A DNA stretch of 29,636 bases, from contig JBNGIQ010005056.1 of the NCBI GenBank assembly GCA_049999765.1, positions 1 through 29,636 on the forward strand. Reading direction: 5' to 3'. Below are positions 20,501-29,396 of the stretch, one piece after another. Numbering within the stretch: the first letter of the stretch is position 1; the number at the start of each line of letters is the position of its first letter. The notes under the pieces are model-generated. The model had not been told where the DNA came from and did not search any database. It worked only from the letters and a program-made list of their open reading frames with translations. Origin of the DNA: Phaeoceros laevis (lineage: Eukaryota; Anthocerotophyta; Anthocerotopsida; Notothyladales). A program made the translations under genes and the position numbers.

Positions 20501-21844
20501 TCTCTCCAGCTTAATCATATCCTGCTCCCCCAAGCTCAAAGACCTATGAGCATTCTCCTGAAGAATCTGAAAGCATTCCGCACCGCCTAAAGCCGTCACC
20601 TCCCATGAATAATTGTGTTGAAGGCAAATCCGTAGGGCCTTATTCAACACAACGACAATCCTCTGCTGTGCGCGCTTCAGTGCTTCCGGCCCCTTGTAGA
20701 ACGCGTTCTTGACTTGATCTCTCCTTTCCTCGGAACGTTTCACCAGAGCACGGTAGTCCAGGCCTCCCGGCAGCTCCGCGCAATGCAACAGACAACGGAG
20801 ATCTTGGTCAGGGAGCTGCCTGTCAATCATGACATTGTGGGCCTTGGACCACTCCATTATATTTTCCTGAAGCTTCCCCAGTTTGACGGTGATCTCCCAT
20901 TGCCGGTCGACCTTTCTAGGAGGACATACCGTTGGCGTTAGTACACCGCAACGTAAAAGACCTGCGGACAGCCTTGGCCTCAGATCAAGCTCCTGAGACG
21001 AATTACCAGCGACCAACATGGTCAAAGCATCATCAGGTTTCATTGCGGGAGGGAAAATCCGGAATCCAGGTTGAAGCTGGATGTTATCCTCGGACTCCTT
21101 GACAGAAAAAATCTTCTTCCTTTCCACTCTCTTGGACTTTGCCGCAGTTCTTGATGCGGAATGGCTGAGAAAAGCCTCCAGGATCTTCTGGTCCAAGCAT
21201 ACATACACGCTGTCACACAAATCCACGATATAACGAATGAAATTACAAGACACGCCTTTCCTGGACGGCGGCTCCATGCGCGAGCCAGGGTGCCAGTAGA
21301 GGACATACAAAACCTTCTCGCAAAGCACGCCATAGATTCCTGGAGCAAGCTTATCGTGTTTCAGCTGCCTTTCTGTGGCTGCATCCAAGACACGCAAGCT
21401 GCGGAGAACATCAAGCAGAGTTTCCTTGCAACCATACAGACCGACGACGCGCCTCTCACTCTTGTTCAGAACATCAAAATCCACCACGGACCTATCATCA
21501 CGGAGAATTGCAGAACCTGGCGTCAACAAGTTGCAAAGAGCAAAAAGGTGTTCCGGAGGAACCGTGACTTTCTCCACAAAGCTCAGATCAAGCCGGTCTT
21601 CCTGGATGTGCAACAGTTTGTGGAGCGTCGGCGATGTTCCCGCCAGCTGCTGAATTGCCGCCCCATGATCATGAGCTACAGGAAAGGCCCTGTCCTCATG
21701 ACCAGCTCCGCCAAGGACTTCAAGACTACTTGAAGCGCCGGTGTGTTGCCCAATCCCCGGTGCCTCTTCTTCGTCTTTCGTAGCGGTATCCATCTCACGA
21801 GGCCGCTGCTGTTCCCCTCCCGGAGTCGGTCGACGCCTTACCAT
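14553..21844 (-). CDS. Giant GTPase protein: VLIG/GBP-like G domain, Cys/His-rich zinc section and C-terminal vWA domain
   Basis: Two exons, 21844-17597 and 17453-14553, joined in phase 0 over a 143-base GT-AG intron, give 2,382 residues. Residues 1-1300 are mostly unassigned; a strand-rich part near 850-1200 resembles a beta-propeller and includes a low-complexity Ser/Thr/Ala linker. The G domain has the P-loop GKQSSGKS (about 1338-1345), a switch Thr in RCTDGVW (about 1364), and the G3 motif DFEG (about 1383) followed by LGSVERSETEDMLL, the pattern of the large dynamin-like VLIG/GBP GTPases. After the splice comes a helical part, then a section with dozens of Cys and His (roughly 1710-2020; for example CSQTCEYCQKAG and CPMDCGMTGCNKRC) that should bind several zinc ions. 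The C-terminus is a vWA domain from about 2168 with a complete MIDAS: DRSGS, GGTS and GDGES. No signal peptide is seen, so it is probably cytosolic. A later Met (MDTATK, residue 18) could be the start. Confidence 0.85.
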
Positions 21845-23554
21845 GGTGTCGCACAGGAGCTCGCAAGAAAAGCGCTGGGAAGGAGCAAAAAGGCAACGGT
21901 AACGGCAGCTGCAGGCAGTGGCAATGGTGATGGCACTGGCACCCGAAATGTTGCAACTAGTAGATATGAGTGAGTATCCCAGCGGCGGGTCCCATCACCG
22001 CCAACCTGCCCCATCTCCCCACCTCTCCCTTTGACGGCACCAGCCGTGTGCCCTGCCTCCTGCAAGTTTACCCATGCGATCCTTTGTCGTCGCAAATCTG
22101 CAGCGATTGCATACCGAGATGCTATTTGTGATGCGCATCGTTTCCACAAAGCCCGCCCGCTACAGTACAGTAGGTAACTTTTGTTCGTACAGTAGGGTGT
22201 ACCCTAAACCCAGAAATCACAAATGCTATGACATGACAAATCAATAATGTGACAAACAAGTGACGATTTGCAGCACCTATCCGAATTCGATGCTTTGAGT
22301 GAAGTACATTTTGTTCAGGGCTTCCGGCAATACGGATCAAACCATCAAACTCTCCAGACCACGTTGTTACTCCGCTCGTGTGGCCAGGGCGTGGGGCCCA
22401 CCACCTGCCAGCCGTTGCCCGAGGCCGCCCGGTACCGTGCGGCCTCCCTCCTTCGCCTCTCGCTACCGCGCGGGTTGCCTCCCCCTACCCCCTACCCCAC
22501 GCCATCCCGCGCCGCATGTCGCGCCATGGCCCATACCGTGCTCCACATACCCTGCCAACTACCACACGCCAGCTAAATCCAGGTCTAACCGAGAGACGGA
22601 CGGAAGGACTCAGGAGCAAGCAAGCGACCGTCTCCAGGAAATAGCAAGCAACACAGCTATGCCTGCCTATTCATGTATATACCTGCAACTTGTTACAAAT
22701 CCAAGGCTTGTCCGTACCGCCCTCGGCTAACCGCTCGCGGCAACCGCACAGAATAACCGGCAGCGGTGGCTCTCCGGTTAACGCGTTTCTTTGGACAGGT
22801 GGAGAGCGTGGGTTCGAAGCGGGCCCAAGAGGCATGCAGGTCTGGATGCAGACAAACTTATGATCGGTGTTGGATAAATTTCGCAGCCACTCCAACCCTG
22901 CAGCTGCTTTGGGATCTAAGCAGAAGTGAGAAGCTTAAATTAGGTAGGAATCAGCCACAACACTGCTGGCTGATACGAAATAAGGAGCGTTCAAGAGAGG
23001 AAGGAAAACCTTTGATATTCCATGAGCATCATCCCGAGCATTTGAGGGTTGGAACTGCTTGGGGAGCCTTCACCAGGAGGCACATGTGGTGGATGGTAGC
23101 TAACACCCGCTTATTATAGCCTGCATCAGGGCTGGTCCAGTTCCCTTCTAGCAGAAGTTTGCCCTTCTGGAATGTGGACCAAGGACGGCACGAGCACGTT
23201 CAGCGGCGCCTTTTACAAGACCAGCTGCCCCAGCAAGGTGACCCGGACAAAAGGGATCTTTTCTCACACGAGCGAAAGACGTGGTGCTCTTCGCCTTATC
23301 TTCCTCGGCCACGTGGCAGGAGCCGCGTGTCACCTTTGCCTCCAAGCAAAGGAACACCGACTCGGCCAGTCTGTAAATATTGTAATGGATGGATGAAGCT
23401 CTGAAGAACGTGACATTTCCGGAATCGAAGGGACACGCAGCTCGCAGCTCACAAACTTGTGTGGTGGAGTGAAGTTTACAGCCCGGCGCGTGGCGGAGGG
23501 TGATGGCTTTTCTTGAAAGCAATCTTAAAAAAGTTGAGTGAGAGAGAGAGAAAG
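21845..23554. other. Divergent intergenic region between the two large GTPase genes
   Basis: About 1.7 kb separates the start of the vWA-GTPase gene (minus) from the start of the LRR-ROCO gene (plus), so both promoters should lie here. The middle (about 22370-22560) is GC-rich and the rest is mixed. A tRNA-like block near 22762-22830 is listed separately. A GA-rich run just before the ROCO start (about 23536-23554) may be 5' UTR. No protein-family match was found on either strand. Confidence 0.55.
22762..22830 (+). repeat. tRNA-like block with B-box, possible SINE head
   Basis: ggttcgaagc at 22811-22820 fits most of the RNA polymerase III B-box, and tggctctccggttaacgcg beginning at about 22767 resembles a degenerate A-box some 35 bases upstream. 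That is the spacing of a tRNA or a tRNA-derived SINE. I cannot build a full cloverleaf with a paired acceptor stem, so a functional tRNA is unlikely. A decayed SINE head is the best reading, and chance is possible. Confidence 0.3.
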
Positions 23555-26500
23555 ATGGGGGCGCTAGACACAGATGCGGCGAGCCAAGCGCGAAGGCGCA
23601 TTATTTTCCTGGGCTTCAGAGGCGCCAGAGGCATGTGCGGGGAGCGAGGTACAAGGGCTCACCTCATCACTTCACTCTCTGCACAGGCACGCCCACAGCT
23701 CCGAAACACCAATCTTTCCAGAGTCCTGAGCATGGAACGCTCACGCTTATCCCACGACCCTGGGCAGGTCGCGGTGAAGGCGAGTGCAGGTGAGATTGTG
23801 AAGCTGCTGCCGAGCCTCAGTCCACGCCTCTCCCACGCTTTGCTGCATCTCCATGGCCATTACCGTAAAGATTGTGTGATAGTATTTGTGGGAGATGACC
23901 CTGAGCGGAGGCAAGTGCGTGAAGGCTTCGCAGCGGAGTTGGAAGCACTGTTGGGCGGGCTAGGAGCCGTTCAAGAAGCGGGTTCAGGTGGTGATGTCGT
24001 TTTGCAGCTCGCGTTCTGCTTGTCGCTTGCCTTGGCACCCCACGCGAGCGCCATCCTTATTGATGACTATAGTGTCCCGAGCGGCCAGGCTTCGCACGGC
24101 AGCGAGCAAGCAGTGGAGGTCCTGTACTCTGCCTTGCTGTCTCAACACTGGAGCAGTGGTGTGCGGAAGCTCAAAATTGTTGGGGTTGGAGCGTTTGGGA
24201 GCGAGAGGGGGTGCGAGCATTTGGCCCACCTGCTCAAGTCCGCCCATTGCAAACTCCAGAAACTCTCCATGGAATGCACAGCTACAGGTGCAGGTGGGAT
24301 GGGGCACATTGCCCGGGCTCTGCAAGCAAACCTGAGCTTGACAGTACTCGAGATAGAGTCGTGTTATATGGTGGGCGATGAAGGAGTGGAGCAGCTGGCC
24401 GCCATGGTCCGCACCAATTCCACCCTCCGGAAGCTTTCCTTGAATGAGATTCGGATGACAGCGCACGGACTCCGCCACCTGTGCGATGCTCTGTCCACTC
24501 ATGACCAAAAATCGGTTCAAGCAACCTCTTCTTCTCACATGGCCCCCCTTAGGCACATGCCTGTGGGAGGCCTCAAGGAGCTGGAAATATACTGTAACGA
24601 CCTCGGAGAGGGAGGGGCGGCCCTGCTGGGTGCCATGCTGGCCAAGAATCGCTGCCTTCGGAGTCTTATTGCAAGGAAATGTTCCCTGGTGGAGGGCCCG
24701 GGGGATCTCAATGGGGAGGGACATCTTGCAATGGGTCTGCGACAAAACAGCACTCTCGAGACTTTAGACCTCACTCACAACCCAGTCGGTAAGGTGGCTC
24801 TGGAGCGCCTCGTCCGCTGCCTTGCCACCAACGACAACACTAGGCTCAAAAGATTGCTCCTTTGCAGTAGTGTTTGGGGACCCTGGCGGATGGAGATGCC
24901 TGCAGCGGAAGACCTTGCACACATGATCTCCGTTAACCGGTCACTCGAGCACCTGGGATTGGGATGGGCATCGTACGACGCTGGAGAGTGGGCCTCTGTC
25001 ATCCTCCCAGCACTTGGCCGCAATAAGACGCTCTTGTGTATTGACCTGACTGACTGCACCGGAGTTAAAGGGGAGCAGGTGCGGGCTGCCTTATTTGACC
25101 TTCTCCGCATCAACACCACCATCGAGAAGATTGAGCTACATGACACTCCGCTGCGCTATAGTGGCGAAGCGGAGGCTGTGGAGGTGGAGCTCCGTCGCAA
25201 CGCGGAGTTCAGGCAAGCCCTGTCGGCTCTGCCAAAAGCAAAGCCTAAGTCATGCCGGATTGTTCTGTGCGGACACGCATACGCAGGTTTGTCCTTCAAA
25301 GTTTCATTTCTCCTTGCCAATGGAAGGAACTGGCGTCATTTATCGTTTGATTAACGGTGATGTTACGAAACACTCATGATTGCAAAAACTGTGCTTGCTT
25401 GCCGCAGGCAAAACCAGTCTCCTCCACACCATGAAGCAGCTCCAACCAGTGATGTCCTCTCAATCCCAGCTCCGGCCCCTCTCATCCGGTCGGTCCCCCC
25501 CCAACAACAACAACGTTGACTTCAAGGACAAGGAGCTGAGCCGACGGACGCGAGGCATAGAGATCGAGTTGCTCAAGGATGAGGAGGACTTTCGCGTCTC
25601 AGCCTGGGATTTAGCAGGACAAAGGGAGTTTCATGCCCTACACGATTTCGTGTTCCCAAGCGGGAACAATGCTGCCACTCTGTTCGTGCTCACTTTGAGC
25701 CCCATAGTGAGCCCCATGGACGAGCTCCGAGCAGGTGAGCTCAAGACGAACCGCGAGTTGGAGGAAGAGTTGGAGTACTGGCTGCAATTCATAGCCTCCA
25801 ATTTCAAGCCCAGCGCACGTGCACCGAAGGTGCACGTGGTCATCACCCACAAGGACACACTCTCCCAACTCAAACATCTCCGTTCATGCCTACGAGAAGC
25901 TCAAGAAATTGTCGGGGAATTGGCGACCAAGTATAGCGGCCGGGTCAGTGTTCAGCGAAAGCCTGTCGTCGTAAACGCTCTATCTCATGAGGATGTTGAC
26001 CTGAGCAAATGGGTGACGGAGGCGTATGACACCTTGAGAAGCACCCTTGAAACTATGGAGGAGCAGCCTGCCATATGCAGCCAGGTCTTGAAAGCTGTCC
26101 AAGAGGTTTCTCAAACTAGTCCTAGTAAGAGTCCCATCATCTCCAGAGCTGAGTTTGCAAACATGTGTAGGACCTGGTCATTTGAGGCTAAGGTTCAGTT
26201 GACAAAGGCGGGAGAGAAAGTGGAGCGTGAGCAACAGCAAGAGTGGGACGAGCAAAGTGATGATAGTGAGTGGGACGAGCAAAGTGATGATGAGCAAGAG
26301 CAAGAGTGGGACGAGCAAGAGTGGGACGAGCAAGAGTGGGACGAGCAAAGTGATGATAGTGAGTGGGACGAGCAAAGTGATGATGGTGAGTGGGACGACG
26401 TCGACCCACATGATGATTGCTACGAGCAAACTGATGATAGTGAGTCAGACTTCCTAGCGGAAATGGAAGACACAACCGGGAGAGCCATAGCAGCTTACTT

Positions 26501-27765
26501 GCATGACGCAGGGGAGGTCATATATCATGACAAGCTCGACATTATCGTTTCCAACCCCAGATGGTTTTGCCAAGGAGTACTTGGTCACCTCATCGACCTC
26601 TTCCCTTCCTCTCAAGGCCAACCAACAAACTCAAGGAGACCACGTAACGGGGTGATCAGTAGGGATTATCTCTCCGAGTTGCTGCAAGAGGCGGTGGAAA
26701 GCATGCCAGGCCTTGACCCCACAGTTGTGACAGTGGTCCAGCTCATCCAGCTCATGCTTCTTTTGGACCTCTGCTACGAGGTCACCCCTGATGATGCCAA
26801 CACACCTGCAGGCCATGAGCAAACGGCTGGTGCTCCTAAACAAGACTACTTTCTGGTGCCGGCAATATATCACGACGAGGGCAATAAGGCTACGGATGGT
26901 AAGCGACCCTTGAAATGGCGCAATTTAAAAACACCTGCATCAGCGAATGGTAAGCAACCCTTGAGAAAGCGCAAGTTGAACACACCTGCATCTACGTTTG
27001 TGGGTCGAAGACTTCAATGTGGAGATAAGAAGCGAACCTTTCTTACAGACGGCTTCTTTCCACGCCTTCAGGTGAGGCTCATATTCTAGCATACTATCAA
27101 CAATCCAACCTGCGGTATCACTGGGGCTGCTTCCATCACATGTACATGTGCAGACCTACCTTATTTTGTTTCTGATTCAATTGTGCTTGTAGGTGGTATT
27201 GTACAGCTATGCCGTCAAGAAAAACTGGGTAAAGTTAGACAAAAAGTACAGCGAAGCTTACACGTTAGAGAAGAACCTGATCAGCATATGGGAGAATGGC
27301 ATGGAGATTCTCATAGAGTTTAGTGGCTCTTCAGGATACTTCCTGGATATCCTTGTCAAGTCGTCCAAGTCGCATCAACAGGTAATGGAGTTTCTTCGAT
27401 CCAACATCATAGGCACCATTCGAACATTCTGCGCATCTCAAGAGGGATGCCAAGGGGTCACCCTTACCGAGGCCATCATCCGGCCAGACTGCTTGGATGG
27501 AGCTGATGGTGGAAACCCTGTTTTGTGCACATACAGAACGGAACAATCCATTTTGGTTGAGGAATTGGTAGAAAAGATGAAACAAACGCCAGACTACGAG
27601 CATTGCTGGGGTAGTGTTGAGGACGGTGCTGGGGCCTTGGTTTTACCTTATAGCCAAGACCCAGGGACATGGCTTTTGCAGGGAACCAAGGACGTAGCTC
27701 CTGAACCCGAGCAGAGCAATAGACGGCCACGGGTGGAGGCAGTTTGTTATCCCGATAAGAACTAG
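23555..27765 (+). CDS. LRR-ROCO protein (leucine-rich repeats, Roc GTPase, COR)
   Basis: Exons 23555-25286, 25408-27071 and 27193-27765 (GT-AG; phases 1 and 0) give 1,322 residues up to a TAG. Residues about 200-560 are ribonuclease-inhibitor-type LRRs (LQKLSMECT, LTVLEIESCYM, LRKLSLNEIRM, LETLDLTHNPV). The Roc GTPase follows: P-loop GHAYAGKT (573-580, with its second Gly split by intron 1), TRGIEIE, G3 DLAGQ (645-649) and G4 THKD (724-727). An acidic EWDEQ repeat (about 856-908) separates Roc from COR. COR begins near 915 (EVIYHDKLDIIVSNPRWFCQ) and continues through exon 3 (FFPRLQ spliced to VVLYSYAVKKN, then MEILIEFSGSSGYFLDILV and IRTFCASQEGCQGVTL). In ROCO proteins the Roc-COR pair is a nucleotide-dependent dimer switch, with LRRs as the sensor. 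No kinase follows; instead a caspase domain lies in the same frame just past the stop. The ATG at 23555 is the first Met of the frame. Confidence 0.85.
26241..26397 (+). repeat. Acidic coding repeat (EWDEQ units) in the ROCO gene
   Basis: The 15-mer gagtgggacgagcaa occurs six times with a seventh partial copy, some copies directly abutting and others separated by agtgatgatagt-type 12-mers. It encodes alternating EWDEQ and SDDS/SDDG units, a strongly acidic, tryptophan-spaced linker between the Roc and COR domains. The copies are nearly identical in DNA, so the array is young and its length is likely to vary between alleles. Confidence 0.95.
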
Positions 27766-28500
27766 AAGCAAGGTAAAAGTAGAGGTCTGGCGTTAATTTT
27801 GAGTATGGAGAAGGAAAGGCCTGGTGCAGGTGTGGATCGAGGGAGGCTGGAAACACTTTTTCATGCTTGTGGGTTTACGGAAGTGCAGCACCATGTGGAC
27901 CTAGAAGCATCTGAGCTTGTTGACAAAATCAAAGATGTAGCTAAAACAGGTATTCTTGAAGAAGATGAGTGTTTTCTGTGTTCTATCAATGCACATGGCT
28001 ACACAACAAAGGATGGAAAACCGTACATCATGGCCGGAGACAGTGAGGCGGTCATGGTGATTCGGGATATCATTGAGCCTTTTCGGCAAAGCAAGCATCT
28101 TCACGGCAAGCCTAAGATCTTCTTTGTTAATTGTTGCCGTGTCAACTCCGACTGGGTGGAGGCCGACCTGCGGGTCACAGACCCTTTGGACCAGCCGGCG
28201 ACAGGGTCACCATTCCTTCCTCTTCCAGAACTCTCAGATTGTTTGCTTGTATTTTCCACTTCAGAAGGTTGTCGATCAGCTCGCCGTGTTGTTACAGGAT
28301 CCATTTTTGTGGACCAGTTGGTGAAAACCGTGATGACGGAGAGGCACACAAGGCACGTGCTGGATATGATGACATCGGTGAACAACCGAGTAACAGAAGT
28401 GCAGAATGAGGTTACCGTCAAGGGGACCACATCTGTATTTCGACAATGCTGCGAAATGAAGTCCTCGCTTCGAAGAGACCTCTACTGGAAGGACCCTTAG
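27766..28500 (+). CDS. Animal-type caspase domain (C14A, p20 + p10), in frame with the upstream ROCO gene past one TAG
   Basis: The open frame continues directly after the ROCO TAG. The first ATG is at 27805 (231 residues), but the caspase fold starts earlier: RGLALILS, the first p20 strand, lies before it, so that ATG would give an incomplete domain. Counting from the ATG, ERPGAGVDRGRLETLF (4-19) aligns with the caspase R-x-G-x-D-V-D segment; CSINAHG holds the catalytic His64; KPKIFFVNCCR holds the catalytic Cys111 at the position of caspase QACRG. Then comes a ~28-residue linker with several Asp, and p10: SDCLLVFSTSEG, SARRVVTGSIFV (Arg160 at the S1-pocket Arg of the caspase S-W-R motif) and a C-terminal SSLRRDLYW like the caspase S-T-L-R-K end. 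Both S1 arginines seem kept, suggesting Asp cleavage specificity. The pentapeptide is NCCRV in place of QACxG. It probably belongs to one ROCO-caspase protein, made by readthrough or by splicing out the stop; a separate gene is less likely. Confidence 0.8.
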   Translation, partial: KQGKSRGLALILSMEKERPGAGVDRGRLETLFHACGFTEVQHHVDLEASELVDKIKDVAKTGILEEDECFLCSINAHGYTTKDGKPYIMAGDSEAVMVIRDIIEPFRQSKHLHGKPKIFFVNCCRVNSDWVEADLRVTDPLDQPATGSPFLPLPELSDCLLVFSTSEGCRSARRVVTGSIFVDQLVKTVMTERHTRHVLDMMTSVNNRVTEVQNEVTVKGTTSVFRQCCEMKSSLRRDLYWKDP

Positions 28501-29168
28501 CGCATTGGGTGTGGTGCTTGACAATTCCTATGTGACCAATCAAATGAATCAAGTGCAGGCTACGTACTGGCGGCCATGTGAATGTACTCAGTCCTCAAGA
28601 CCCTTGGAGCTGGTCATCAACTCACTAGCCATTTGATGCTAGAAAATCTATCTACATTCTGGAGATCATCAGCAAGTTGGACATATCTCTATCTTTTCAC
28701 AGGTAAATAACTGGCCAGTGATGTTCTGTAACTAAGGGACAGCCCTGTCTTTAGCAGCATGTGACAGCCCTGTCTTTAGCAGCATGTGGACTCCACCTGA
28801 CTATGAAGTCTGAATATTTGTGTCCATCCTTGTGAGCAAGGTTTGTTGAGTGTGGAAGGTTTTTTGAAGTATAGCAAGCTGGGTACCTGAGTTCCGTGTC
28901 AACGACACAGCATCGACCTGTTGAAGCGCAAAGATAGGGAAGTCTTCCACTATGATACGCCCTCTTTAAGATGTGTTTAAAAATGTACAAAGACAGGGAC
29001 TCCAGAATGATCAGGTGACCATCTACAGTGTTTTCCAGGCCTCAAGACAGGCAGGCATACAGTAGTTGCTTTTGGGTGGTGCATTTCACAAATCCATGGA
29101 CTCAACTGTCTATCCAGATTTTTGGTGCTGCTAACAGCCACCACATTTATCCTAATGATGTCACATAT
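28501..29168. other. Region downstream of the caspase-coding sequence, no gene seen
   Basis: About 670 bases with stops in all frames and no family resemblance. It should include the 3' UTR of the ROCO-caspase transcript and carries a 25-bp tandem duplication, listed separately. Confidence 0.5.
28739..28788. repeat. 25-bp perfect tandem duplication
   Basis: The 25 bases at 28739-28763 (beginning acagccctgtctttagc) recur exactly at 28764-28788, in the likely 3' flank of the caspase-coding sequence. Confidence 0.93.
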
Positions 29169-29396
29169 ATGGGCAAGCTAGAAGATGCATCCATGCAGAA
29201 CTGCAACACTGAGAGGAGCTTTAAAAACTCTCGACAATCGGGCAGCAGACAAAGCGCAGCCAAGGAATTGAAGATTGAGAGGAAAAAAGCAACAGCAGCA
29301 GCCCGGGAGGCTAGGGAAGCCAAGAGGAAGGGCAAAGCTGTTGTAGCCACTGTCGTTAGTAGGCAACCAAATGGACCACTGCTTAGCACATGGTGA
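29169..29396 (+). CDS. Small Lys/Arg/Ala-rich open frame, unrecognised
   Basis: From ATG 29169 a 75-residue frame reads into a strongly charged stretch (ELKIERKKATAAA, EAREAKRKGKAV) that would form a basic helix. I do not recognise a family. The frame is open upstream to about 29028 without another ATG, so it could be a fragment or an exon of a gene or transposon extending past the right edge. Its biased composition alone could produce such a frame by chance. Confidence 0.15.
   Translation: MGKLEDASMQNCNTERSFKNSRQSGSRQSAAKELKIERKKATAAAREAREAKRKGKAVVATVVSRQPNGPLLSTW

Noticed and set aside
22762-22830. A functional tRNA gene
   Set aside because: The B-box is good but the A-box is degenerate and no paired acceptor stem could be built, so it is kept only as a tRNA-like repeat.
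23148-23522. A 124-residue minus-strand frame just upstream of the ROCO gene
   Set aside because: No recognisable family, and it overlaps other chance frames of similar length in the intergenic region.
23984-24745. A 253-residue minus-strand frame under the LRR region
   Set aside because: Antisense of the LRR coding sequence; the plus-strand LRR frame explains the openness.
26178-26475. Long minus-strand frames with repeated LVPLTIITLL or HHHFARPT-like units
   Set aside because: They are the reverse reading of the EWDEQ coding repeat in the ROCO gene; the periodicity comes from the plus-strand repeat.
27805-28500. The caspase as an independent gene starting at ATG 27805
   Set aside because: That start leaves out the first core strand of the p20 fold, which is encoded in frame between the TAG and this ATG; a fusion by splicing or readthrough explains the sequence better, though it is not proven.
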